Under the pieces are notes generated by a model. It searched no databases and had not been told where the DNA came from. It saw only the letters and a program-made list of their open reading frames with translations. From NCBI RefSeq assembly GCF_052857255.1, contig NC_135497.1, forward strand, positions 114,724,456-114,788,455: a DNA stretch of 64,000 bases, written 5' to 3'. Positions 1 through 9,985 of this stretch are shown piece after piece. How positions within the stretch are numbered: the first letter of the stretch is position 1; every line of letters begins with the position of its first letter. The stretch is from Amblyomma americanum (taxonomy: Eukaryota; Arthropoda; Arachnida; Ixodida; Ixodidae). Position numbers and translations under genes: made by a program.

Positions 1-543
1 GGCGCTCTCTATGACTAAACATTGATTTACTGTAAAGCATAAGCCTTCGTTGGTTCACTCCACGTATGTTACAAGTCGATTGAGCGAAAGACTACCTACA
101 CTACGGAGAGCACATCTGTCACTTTGCAAAGATTTTGCTTGCAACTTTCAATGTGGTTTCCTTACAGAGACCAATGTGAGGTCGCTATCATCATCAAGTA
201 TAATAAATGTTGAAGTATGTAGCTGCCCAGGTTCCTAGGACTAAGAGTGCATTATGTATGTGTTCAATGACAGGGCAGCAAGACATGTAGTGCTTGACAT
301 TTACTTTTTACACACCGATTAGGTGCTAGTTGCACACACATTTAAATAAGTAGTGGCAACACATGCAACTGGTCATAATGATATTACACAGAAAAACACT
401 TTCTTCATTTCTTCATGGAGACTAATGCCATACAAGGTATTTAAAAACCAAGTATATGTAAATATGAACACATGCCAAAGCATGTTATGAGTTCAAGCAT
501 CTTTGTCCTGCAGAGCAATGTAACTGAAGTAAATCATTGAAAT
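1..543. other. gene-free flank
   Basis: AT-rich single-copy-looking sequence. Only short open frames of 60-90 codons occur and none matches a family I recognise. It lies just 3' of the minus-strand SWIM/YqaJ pseudogene and may contain its 3' untranslated region, but no clear polyadenylation context was identified. Confidence 0.4.
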
Positions 544-1926
544 TCACACACAAGCACAGTGCTCCTGGTAGTTCTTGTAACATTCCAGAAGACATGGCAG
601 CATTTTGGAAATCCAAAGCGAGCTGTCAAAAGTGATCCTCTGAAAAGTGCAGTATGTGCCATTATCAACCACAAAATCACACCAGGAGAGTCCACTCAAA
701 GCCATTTGCCCCTGGGCCTGGTAAAAGTACTTGTGCGTTGGTTTAAGAACTCCCTCTCTTCAGGTAGCATGCAGTATTCACCGCATTTTCTAATTCATCA
801 CCCCGTTCTTTGGCAGCTGAGAGGGTCTTAACTTCAAGATCAAAATCTCCTCCTTCCTCTACAACACGGTCAGGCGTTGCACCAAGAACAGGGACACCAG
901 GGTTGACACAGAACCCACAACAGTAACTTCTAACTGGCACTGTTCTCTTCCCTATGTAACGCTGCACGGCTGCATCTTCATTCCTTAAACCATCAGCCAT
1001 GTATTTGGTCTACATCTGGCTAGACCCGAACAGCCTCTTGCAAAACTCCTCAGCTGGCTTCTGCCGTGACACCACATCTCCGAAGTGTGAAGCAGTCAGG
1101 CGCTTGGATCTCTCGAAGTTCCATGTTGTACAGCCGCTTTGTATCCTAGTCGCTTGCTCAAGGGCCCATGAGTCTTCTAAAGTAAGCTCACAGGAGCCGA
1201 ACTTATACCCAGCTGGCACATGCTCAACCCACAGGGATTGCACCAGTAACCTGATTGGCATCTGGCTAAGAGCCTCCTCGTGAAGTGTTCTTTTCACTGG
1301 TACGGGCAGAAAGTGGTTGTCCTCCAGTGTCTTGCATAGCATGGCGTTTGGAATATTTTTCTGTGTCTGATGCATTCTCTTAATATGGTCTTCTGTCATT
1401 CTCAGAGAAACTGTGGTTTCTTGAGTCAGATGCCTGCCAGCTTTCATTGGCATATGTTTCACAAAACGTAATTGTGAGAACTCGCGTGTGAGCACGTTGG
1501 CCTTCTTAGCCCCAGTACCCCATGCTCTGGGTTTGTCTGTAAACGACTGTGTCTCGCATGTAGGCTGCCCCAGAGTGCTTCAGGTCTAGTACAAACCATA
1601 GTAATTGCAACTACATGTTTACAAACACCTGCAGCTTCAGCCCGGCAGTTGCTGGTTCCTTCAACCACAGTTCCATTTGAGGAGAGCACAGCAGCAGTGT
1701 TATAACATTTTGCCAAAGAGAAGGATGCCTCCACGGTTGCTTTAACAAAAGTGGACCTTCCAGCCCTGCAAATAAGAACATTGTGAACCTTCTCTGATTT
1801 AAACATCCTGTATCCGCTTACAGTATGTTTCTGAGCACCATGTGCATTGTGATGCGCCAAGATTTCTTGCTCTGAGAACCCATCCGGCACGTCTTTTAAC
1901 TGCTTTGTCCATGGTCCTTTCGGCAA
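544..1926 (-). pseudogene. SWIM zinc finger + YqaJ-type recombinase/exonuclease, broken
   Basis: Minus-strand relic of a tick SWIM-domain/YqaJ protein. The N-terminal part (1459-1926) ends in a SWIM-like motif: a cysteine, a short spacer, then CKHVVAI. The middle (1010-about 1570) includes SFTDKPRAWGT and ERSKRLTASHFGDVVSR, typical of the start of a YqaJ fold. The C-terminal part (544-1000) carries the PD-(D/E)xK core GATPDRVV...LEVK and then THKYFYQAQGQMALSGLSWC. YqaJ proteins are lambda-exonuclease-like nucleases; SWIM domains bind zinc and usually contact DNA or protein. Three lesions are visible: a frame change near 1575, an in-frame TAG at 1010-1012, and a one-base change near 752 after which the frame continues to a natural TGA at 544. 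The upstream frame stops just before 1926 and the first codon there is TTG, so the real N terminus is missing or on another exon. An intron could explain the first frame change, not the TAG. Confidence 0.8.
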
Positions 1927-2530
1927 CCTTTCTTATTTGTTTGCGGCGTCAAACAAAACTACCACGGGTCAACGTGGGTTACGTGCTTTGCGTGCTCCCG
2001 GGAGTTTCAGCCGACCGGCAGGCAGCCGGGTGCCGCGCCAGCGCGGCAAGGGGGAGGGAGAGTGGCGTGCTGAGTAACGCCACTCCTTTCGGGTAAAACC
2101 CCTCAATATACTAAAGGTAACGCCATCTCCGCCTCCCTCCTCCTATGCCGGCGCTCCTTCTCTCGGCTCCTCCCGGGCGCCGTCGGTCTGTCTGTCTGTC
2201 TGTTGTTGCCAGGAAGAAAGAAAAGGAAAATGCACAGGCCTGCTCACTGGCTCAAGCCGAGCCACAATCGCTACCACGTACAGATAGTAGGAGTGTTGAA
2301 GGATTGCATAGAAAGACAGGATAGTAAAGACGCGCTAAAGACAAGGCCGATCCCGCAGGCAGTGAAATACCGGGCCAACCAGTGGCGGAAGTCAAGCAAC
2401 CTTCATACTTTCCGCCACATTTCCAAAAGGAAGTCCAATCGGACCCGTAACAGATACTCTACGGGGTCCGGACAACATAAACTAAGCCGACGGTGGCGGC
2501 ACCTAGGCCGAGGTATATGCTAGCAGACGC
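1927..2530. other. unassigned GC-rich stretch
   Basis: GC-rich DNA 5' of the pseudogene. It contains a (GTCT)n run near 2183-2203 followed by a polypyrimidine stretch ending in CAG at about 2213, which resembles a splice acceptor on the plus strand. The basic open frame that follows (to 2523) matches nothing I know and starts without an ATG at its edge. Confidence 0.3.
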
Positions 2531-2789
2531 TCCCAACGCTCGCCTTTTGGCGCGCAGCAGACCGCGCGCACGAATGAATTTTGTGTTGCGTTTTCGCGTT
2601 GGCTTCGGTCGAAATGGCATAATATGGAAGATCGAAAACTCAGTTATTGAAATAACTGCCGCGAACAACGCTGTGCTGCTTTATAGAAACTTTTTGTCCT
2701 GCGATCGCTTTGATTGCGGAGCATACGTTGGAAGTGGTGTGCTCGAGCGAGTTCGTGGCACTGTATTGAAAGTATTCAGCGCGTTGTGT
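2531..2789. repeat. tandem duplication, unit 1 (about 258 bp)
   Basis: First of two diverged direct repeats. Anchors shared with the second unit at a constant offset of 258-259 bases include TCCCAACGCTCG at the start (2531), AATAACTGCC (2651), the TGCTTTAT context (2673) and GCGATCGCTTTGAT (2701). The open frames across it are not shared between units in a protein-like way, so this looks non-coding. Confidence 0.85.
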
Positions 2790-3050
2790 TCCCAACGCTC
2801 GCGCTTTGGCGCGGATTGGACCGCGCTCCCGCATGAATGTTTTTGTTGCATTTTCTGCCTCTGATCCGGCCGCAAGGCATGGGAGATGCAACAATTACTT
2901 ATCCAAATAATAACTGCCCCGACCCACGTTGCACTGCTTTATCGGAACTTTTCGTACTGCGATCGCTTTGATCGCAGTGCACACGGCGGAAGTAAAGTGA
3001 GCGAGGGAGCTCACGGCAGTATTCGGTCATTCCAGCTCTTATAGGTGGCG
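2790..3050. repeat. tandem duplication, unit 2
   Basis: Second unit of the diverged tandem pair: TCCCAACGCTCGCG at 2790, AATAACTGCC at 2909, GCGATCGCTTTGAT at 2959. The spacing drifts to 247 near the end, so an indel lies in the last third. Immediately downstream, at 3066, is CATGGCGGACAAGG, a Kozak-like start that stops after 11 codons. Confidence 0.85.
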
Positions 3051-3308
3051 CGGCGGCAGCACGACATGGCGGACAAGGCGGTGATAGCGCCGATGCCATA
3101 GCGTGCGTCTCTGTTGAAGCAAAGCGGCTTCTTGAAGTTGTGGCAGTTTAAGTACGATTTTTAGAGTCCAGATAAGCAGCAGTACATGATTTTCGGTCAT
3201 TAATAATAGTTAGTTAGTTATATCGATTTTAATGGCGCAAAAGCAACTGAGGCTATGATGCGCCAAACACACGGTTAGAGCTTTTATTAAAGGTTATGCT
3301 TTTCATAT

Positions 3309-4512
3309 CTAAAGTTTGTATAAAACATTGGCTTCTCTGAGAAATTTAAATATGCTTGAAAAATCAACCAGCGCTTGATCTCCTAAAAGTAACATGGGGT
3401 GTAGTGGGATGTATTCATTGTACAATGTTGTGAAATATTTTTTCCTCAGTTGTCCCAGTTTTTTGCATACAATTAAAATGTGGTTTACCGTGAGTTCATC
3501 GCCACGCATTTCGCAGAGAGGTTTGTCTTTTTTTGTCAGTAAGAAGTTGTAAGGTGTGTGTGTCCAATGCGTAGTCGACACAAAATAACTTCTATGAAAC
3601 GCTCCTGATGTGTACATGATCTCCATTCTCCCAAAACAGGTTTTATAGAATGTAGTTTGTTGTTTGTCTGTTCGTCCCATGCAATCTGCCACTTATTCCT
3701 GAGTTTACTGCGCAGTAATTTAGAAAAATCCCTCTGTGGTATGTTAACTTGTTTTATATGGCCAATTCTAGCTTGTGCTGCGCAAGCATCTGCTCTCTCA
3801 TTACCTAAAATTCCAACATGACTAGGGACCCAGCAGAATATAATGTTATGTTTTTGCTTTGTAATTTTAACTATGTTATGTATGATTTTTCCTATTATGG
3901 GTTCAGCAGCATTTGTAGAATGCAGCGCTTTTAGCATACTCAGTGAATCGGTGTAAATGATGCTATTTTTTATGCTTTGTTTTACTATTTGTTCTACAGC
4001 TACAAAGATGACATAACACTCCGCAGTAAATACCGATGCATACTGTGGCAATCGTATCATTTTTTCATTTGTTCCTTGAATTACTGCACTTCCGACATGA
4101 CTTTCTGTTTTTGAGCCATCAGTGTAAAATTCAGTGTAAGTGTCATATTTTTCTTGTAGTGCAAAAAACTCTTGCAGTATGTGCTCGTGTGGCATTTTCT
4201 CTTTGTTTACATGTGTCAGTGTGAAGTCACACACCGAAGGAAGGCTGTACCATGGTGGTAGATGTTCATGTCTGTGCAATATTAGGTAGGGCGTCCAGCA
4301 CTGCTAAGTCTTCACATTTATCTTCAAAGCGCATTATTAGTGGCCTGATAAAAAATGTGGTTTATAATTGAATAATCTCCTAGATGGGCACTTGGTAACA
4401 ATGGGATCGCAGAGATGTTTAGGGAGAGAACGGGTTTTTAGGATGTACGTGCATGTTAGTGTGACTCTTCTATCCTCTAGTGTGGGCTCATTAGCTTCAA
4501 CATAAAGACTAT
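3309..4512 (-). pseudogene. LINE ORF2, RNase H and C-terminal segment
   Basis: The RNase H domain is read from 4279 downward: FYTDGSKTESHVGSAV (first catalytic Asp), FTAECYVIFVAVEQ (Glu), IIYTDSLSMLKAL (Asp), WVPSHVGILGNERADA (His/Asp region). It would remove the RNA strand during target-primed reverse transcription. It is followed by a C-terminal Cys/His segment, LCEMRGDELTVNHILIVC, in which the expected second cysteine appears replaced by Arg. The frame changes near 3560 inside this tail, and upstream between RT and RNase H near 4345 and 4512. Confidence 0.85.
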
Positions 4513-6375
4513 TTACCGGGATGTTCTATATGCTCCAGTTGATAGGCGCAGGCCAAGATTATGAACAGGGTCCAGTCGTTTCAAGTAGGATGCTCTTGCC
4601 AAACCATATACTATGCACCCGTAGTCCAGCTTGGAGCGCACTAAAGAGCGATATATTTGTAATAGGCATGCTCTATCGGACCCCCGCCGTTTTCGCGAGA
4701 GTACCTTTAATACATTGAGGGCTTGGGATGCTTTCTTTTTCAGGTTGTTAATGTGTGGTAGAAATGTAAGTTTCTTGTCAAAAGTGACACCTAAAAATTT
4801 ATGTTCCTGTTTGACTGGCAGTGTGGTTTGATTCAAGCACAGATTGGGATCGACCTGTAGGCCTCGTCGTAATGAGAACAAAACAGCTACTGTTTTTTGA
4901 GGGGAGAACTTGAATCCATTTTTCTCTGCCCAAGCAGCCAGTTTATTTAGTGTGATTTGTATTTGCCTCTCGCAGGACAGTATGTTGGAAGAAGTGTATG
5001 CTATCTGTATGTCATCTACATAAACTGATTACATTACGGCCTTAGGTATTACTTTGGCCAAAGAATTCATTTTTACTATAGAGAGTGTCGTACTTAAAAT
5101 GCATCCTTGGGGTACGCCATTCTCTTGGGTGAATGTCATTGATAGAGTTGCTCCTAGACGGACTCTGAATGTGCGGTTAGTCACGAAGTCGTTCAAGCAG
5201 TTCAGCATCCTGCCGCGGATCCCTAGCTCTGCTAGGTCATGGAGGATGCCGAACTTCCACGCGGTATCATAGGCCTTCTCCAAATCGAAGAAGACCCCGA
5301 TACAGTGCTGTTTGTGGATGAACGCCTCCCGGATGGTGTTTTCTAGGCGGACAAGGTGATCAATGGTCGAGCATGCTTTCTTAAATTCACATTGATGTAA
5401 ATCTAAGAGTCCACGAGATTCAAGTGTGAAGGTCAGTCTAATATTTATAATGCTTTCGAAAGATTTAGCAATGCAGCTGGTGAGGGCTATCGGTCTGTAA
5501 TTTTTAGGACTTGTTGGTTGTTTTCCGGGTTTCAGAAAAGGTACTATTATTGCTTTCTTCCACTCCTCAGGTATATTCCCAGTTGTCCATATTTTGTTAA
5601 AGAATTTCAACAATGCCTGCACGGCAGCCTCAGAGAGATGGGCAAGCATAGTGTAATGCACACTATCTGGGCCTGGTGTCGTCTTTTTACCAGAAGATAA
5701 TGCCTTAATCAATTCCTGGAGTGTGATGGGTTGATTGTAGTCCTCGTGCATACCTGCTGCAAATGGAAGTTTTTGTTTTTCTGCTATTGCTTTGTACTTC
5801 TGGAACGTGTTTGTGTAATTGCACGAACTGAAAACATCAGCAAAATGCTCACCTAGTATGTTGGCCTGTTCTTCTAATGATGTTTGTGTCCCGGGTGTAG
5901 TCAACAGAGGAAGTGTGAAAGGGGTATGGTCACTACTGAATCTTCGAACTTTTTCCCACATTTTTTTTGAGGTTATTGAGCTGTTTATAGAGGACACATA
6001 TTTCTGCCACGAGGATTTCTCGGCATTTCTCCGAACGAATCGCGCTCTGGCCTTGGCCCTCTTAAAGGCAATCAAGTTCTCCGCTGTTGGATACCGACGC
6101 AGAGAGCCCCAAGCTTTATTTTGTTGTTTTTTTTTGCTAATGTGCATTCTTGCGTCCACCATACTTTGTTTTTTGTGTACGAGTCCTGTTGTTTGTGGTA
6201 TGGCTAGTGTAGCGGCCGATATTATGCATATAGTAAACCTTTCGTTAATTTCGTCTATAGTGAGGTCTTCACAAAATTCTTTTTCTAGTGTGGCATTAGC
6301 TGTAAAAAGTGACCAGTCGGCGAGGTGAAGTTTCCAGCGCCGTGCTCTTGTGGGGATGACTGGACTAGACGATTA
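4513..6375 (-). pseudogene. LINE ORF2, reverse transcriptase domain
   Basis: One reading frame holds the RT from the linker (6375) to the thumb (4513). Visible blocks: KKTTPGPDSVHYTML, WKKAIIVPFLKPGKQP, NYRPIALTSCIAKSFE, CIGVFFDLEKAYDTAW (first catalytic Asp), NGVPQGCILSTTL, then SVYVDDIQIAY (catalytic DD). A TAA at 5029-5031 sits three codons before YVDD and would truncate the enzyme just ahead of its catalytic pair. A second TAA at 6373-6375 separates endonuclease and RT in the same frame. After YVDD the frame is open to 4513 (KFLGVTFDKKLTFLPHI, YGCIVYGLA). Confidence 0.88.
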
Positions 6376-7027
6376 GATGCTGATGATAGTAGGTAGGTGA
6401 TCACTTCCTAGAGGGTCATTTAAAACATCCCATTTAAAATCGTTAAAAAGCGATGGTGATGCGAAAGCTAAATCGAGAAAGCTCATTTTTGCCGAGCTTG
6501 GGCAACAATAAGTGGCTTTTCCCGTATTTAAAAGACAGATGTTATTTGAGAGGATAAAATCTTCGATTATTTGTCCCCTTGAGTCACGTCGTTCGCTTCC
6601 CCAAAATGGGGAGTGAGCGTTAAAATCACCAACTACCAGATATGGCTCCAGCAGTTGATCAATCAGGCCTTCTAAATCTTCGACTGTTAATGTGATGTGT
6701 GGGGGAAAATATACAGAACATACTGTTATTGTTTTGTAGGCAACGACGCTAACTGCAACTGCCTCAAGTTTTGTGTTAAGTTTAATTTCTTGAGTAGGGA
6801 CGCCGCTTTGAATGACAACTGCGACACCACCCGAGAGTCGATTGATCTATGCTATGCTCGCGATCGCGTCGATAACTTTTGTAGTGTTTTAAGAGATTCA
6901 CATGTTGCGGACCAAGATGGGTCTCCTGAAGGCACAAAGCAATGGGCATTATTGACCCTAAAATATGTGTTACGTCACTGTAGTTTCTCAGTAATCCTCG
7001 ACAGTTCCATTGAATCACAAAAGTCAT
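6376..7027 (-). pseudogene. LINE ORF2, APE-type endonuclease domain
   Basis: ORF2 starts at ATG 7025-7027 and reads MTFVIQWNCRGLLRN...CLQETHLG, the Asn and Glu motifs of an apurinic-like endonuclease that nicks the target. After a frame change near 6840 the domain continues with GVAVVIQSGVPTQ, VVGDFNAHSPFWGS, LDLAFASPS and GSDHLPTI, so the GDFNAH and SDH catalytic motifs are present. Apart from the frameshift and the stop at its end, the domain looks intact. Confidence 0.85.
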
Positions 7028-7063
7028 GTTTGTGTTGTTAAGTGGGAATGGAGCAGAAGGAAT

Positions 7064-8261
7064 TTACTTTTCTGGGCCCGTAATTAGGGGTCTGCCTTTT
7101 TTCCGCTCGAGAGAGCTGTTCCGCCGCTTCAAAGCAGACGGACTGGGAGTTATATCCATCACCTCAAGAGAGGTGCTGGAGGACCGCGAAGCCGCGGATG
7201 TCTGATTTTTAGGCCTCCCCCGTTGGGGGGAAGTCCTGCGGGAGGCCGACCCATTGGATGGATCTCCCTGCTTTGGGGATGACAGAGCAGCTTTCGCTGT
7301 CTCTGCCTGGGGCGTGGGTGGCTCTGCCATAGGCTCACTGAGCGTGGCCTTGGCAGATGCCGGAGTGCTGTGTGGCGCACCGCCCCTGCGCACCACATCA
7401 GCAAAGGTTGTTTTTGTAGAGAAGGTGAAAGTGTTCTTCGCGTAGAAGAGTCGTCTCGCTTCCTTGAATGTGATGTTTTGTTTTGTTTTCATTGTAATGA
7501 TATCTTTTTCATTTTTCCATGTTTGACATGACCTTGAATATGCTGGGTGATCATCTCCGCAGTTTGCGCAGCGAAATGCTGCTCCTTCACAGTTTTCAGA
7601 AGCATGGTCTTTTGAGGCACAGTTAGCGCATGTTTTGTGGCCACGACAACTCTGTGACCCGTGTCCATATCTTTGACAATTGAAACACCTTCGTGGGTTT
7701 GGAATGTAATGGAGTACATTTATTTTCAAATAGCCTGCTTCTATGGACTCTGGAAGTGTGCTGCAGTTGAACGTGAGGACTATGTGTTTCGTTGGGATTT
7801 CTTTGTCCTCTTTTCTTATCTTTATACGGTGTATGTTTATGACGTTTTGGTCCTTGAGGCCTTCCAGCATCTCTTCCTCAGTGAGGTGGATAAAATCTGT
7901 TTCAGAAATCACACCACGGACGGTGTTCAGGGATCGGTGTGCAGTTATAGACACAATGTTGTCCTCAATTTGCACTTGGTTAGAAAGTTTGGAGTATTGG
8001 TCGATGTCTTTTATTTCAAGTAGTAGGTCACCATTGGGCATTTTTGACAGTTTGTAGCCTGGACCGATGGCATCAGTCAGACATTTTGATACTAAGAATG
8101 TGGACATAGTTCTTGCAGATTTTTCTGTTTCCTCACTATGGAGGACATGAAATTTTGGAAATGATTCCTTCGTTTTCCTGAAGCATTGAATAGTTATATC
8201 TTCGGTCCGCACTCTTTTATGAGAGCGATCAGGTTTTGAAGGGGGGGGGGGGGAGAGCCAT
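7064..8261 (-). pseudogene. LINE ORF1, gag-like protein with CCHC zinc knuckles
   Basis: A 382-codon frame (8212-7064) encodes a nucleic-acid-binding protein with three knuckle-like blocks: CFNCQRYGHGSQSC, CANCASKDHASENC and CANCGDDHPAYSRSC. A basic, Ser/Pro-rich tail follows. The frame has no ATG of its own upstream of 8212. An ATG at 8261 (MALPPP...) leads through a run of 13 C; with 12 or 15 C it would join the main frame, so the natural start is probably there and the homopolymer has slipped. ORF1 proteins coat LINE RNA to form the ribonucleoprotein. Its stop lies 36 bases before the ORF2 ATG. Confidence 0.82.
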
Positions 8262-8880
8262 AAAAAAAGTTTGGTGTTCGGCAGCGGTGCTAGCCGCCCA
8301 CCACGGAGCCCAACATGGGGATGGGACAGGCGCCTTTAAAAAGCCCTGCACACACCAGCTATACACCACCACTATAACCTAATACGGCATAACACAGGGT
8401 TGTCAGCCACACATGGTTAACCCTCGCCGCCTATGAAAAGTGAAAAAAACCGAGAAAGGAGGAGGGGACAGGAAAGTTGTAAGAAAGAGATAGGAAAGTG
8501 AAAGATGGAGGGCAGGACAGGAAAAGGCGACTGCCGATTTCCTCCAGTCGGGTCAGGCCGGAGGTGCCGTCTACAGGAAGCTGAGGCCAAAGTGGTGTGT
8601 TGCCTCCGCCGAGGGGCCTTAAAGGTCCAAACGCTCGGCATCGGCTCAACCACCAGGATCCCCTTTTCCCCGGACACGGCGATGCTACGCACGGCGAGGC
8701 GCGGGTGCTCGGGTCCGTGGTGTTGCACAGTTCACCATCATCCCCTTGCGGGGATGTCCCTGCGGATGCTCGGGAACCCGCGGTGTCGCCACTCACCGTC
8801 GCGACGCCTGCAAGCTGCAGGCGCCCCTCTGCGGGGAGGGCTCTTGTCGTAGATCATTGGGTCGCGGACGGTACATTCAC
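8262..8880 (-). other. presumed LINE 5' UTR
   Basis: GC-rich sequence directly upstream of ORF1 in the same orientation. It has open frames on both strands that look like GC-rich shadows rather than proteins. Placement and composition fit the 5' UTR of the I-like element, which normally carries an internal promoter. The 5' boundary near 8880 is estimated. Confidence 0.5.
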
Positions 8881-9639
8881 GTGCGTAAAGTCGAAACACC
8901 CCGCATAAAACATTATGCATTTATTAGTTTTCACACAGAACAGACTTCTACACAGTACAGGGAGCAGCATAAAAAGAGTAGTCGAGACAATTTATCCTCA
9001 TTCGAACATTTTTCATGTCTGAACCCGTTTCACGGGTTTGAACCGGTGTGAACCGGAACATGGAATATTCCTGTGGAGCCAAGCACCAAACGTGGGAACC
9101 CGAAAAGCGGAAACCCGAACCGAACCAACTCCTATCTGAGCTGTTGGAAGCCGGTTCCGCTACCGCTTCCATCGTGCTAGCGCCAAGTGCACACAATATC
9201 CCATAGAGCAATGTTGCGACGCCCAGGGAGCCCTAAGTGGAAATGTCTATTTGCTGTACCTCGAGATTGTGGGTTAGATTTGCATTCTGGCTGCAGCGCC
9301 AAGAAGCACTGCGAAACGTGACAGACGCATTAACCACAACGCGTTCAAGCCGGCTGGCGCCGGCAATCACCCAAATGGCGACAAGAAGCTCGTATGAAAC
9401 TGCAGTGCAAGCATTTCTAAATTCTTGTGAAAAAAAACGCATTATAAAGCACAGGATTTTTTTTCAGGGTCAGGTACTGTGATACGAGATGAAGGCGGTG
9501 GGGCAGGTTACTCGGTGAACACGCTTAACGCCGCAGCGAAGGCGATGTATGCCGTTCTTGGCGGGAACACGCTGAATGCTGTAACGTTGCACATTGCAGA
9601 TGTAGGAGGACAACGAAATGCTTCTGGCCTATCACAGTG
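8881..9639. other. unassigned intergenic DNA
   Basis: No gene recognised. Near 9018-9055 there is a palindromic patch built from AACCCGT/ACGGGTT and repeated GAACCGG. The remaining open frames are short. Confidence 0.35.
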
Positions 9640-9985
9640 GTCGTGAGCAACAGAAAAAATGGCTGTGGTCTAGCCCTGGTTAAACCTGGAGTGATGGAAT
9701 AGCTACAGCTGGCCGCGTGGAACTCGTTCAGTCTAATTGCAATGTCACTCTTTCGCCGCTCCGTTTCGCTGGGCTTTCCTTCATCTTCGTCCCACTTGAC
9801 ACGGCGCATGCGCACAGCTGTTGCACTCCGCGCCGGCGGCAGCAGCAGCTGCTCCGCACCACGTGACTAACCACATGGCCAACGGCCACACCCTGTGATC
9901 AACCCACGTGACCAACGGCGCCCCCATGCCGAAGGCTCGAAATGCCAGCGTAATGTAGCTATCGCTACAAAAAATAGGGATAGCG
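9640..9985. repeat. dispersed repeat family A, copy 1
   Basis: Shares about 330 bases with 45425-45785: AAAATGGCTGTGG at the left, CTTTCGCCGCTCCGTTTCGC, GACACGGCGCATGCGCACAG, GCAGCAGCAGCTGCTCC, and a right end TGTAGCTATCGCTACAAAAA. Indels of a few bases separate the copies. Read on the minus strand, both keep a similar frame (WDEDEG, PSETERRK, TPG..TRA.PQPFF). Class unknown; no terminal inverted repeats could be confirmed. Confidence 0.75.

Larger units (their letters stand above)
3200..8880 (-). mobile_element. I-clade non-LTR retrotransposon (LINE), near full length, dead
   Basis: Read on the minus strand the element has a GC-rich 5' UTR (8880-8262), ORF1 (8261-7064), a 36-base gap, ORF2 (7027-3309) with APE endonuclease, reverse transcriptase, RNase H and a terminal Cys/His segment, and a 3' end near 3205 with a short (TAAC)n-like tail. 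RNase H at the C terminus together with zinc knuckles in ORF1 is the architecture of the I/LOA group; the exact clade is inferred. Lesions: a homopolymer frame slip in ORF1; frameshifts near 6840, 4512, 4345 and 3560; TAA stops at 6373-6375 and 5029-5031. Otherwise the frame is well kept, so the copy is fairly young. No clear target-site duplication was found. Confidence 0.85.

Noticed and set aside
4036..6328. Plus-strand frames such as 5819-6328
   Set aside because: Antisense shadows of the minus-strand LINE ORF2.
8417..8908. Overlapping frames of 100-120 codons on both strands
   Set aside because: Lie in the presumed 5' UTR of the I-clade LINE and show no domain; GC-rich shadows.
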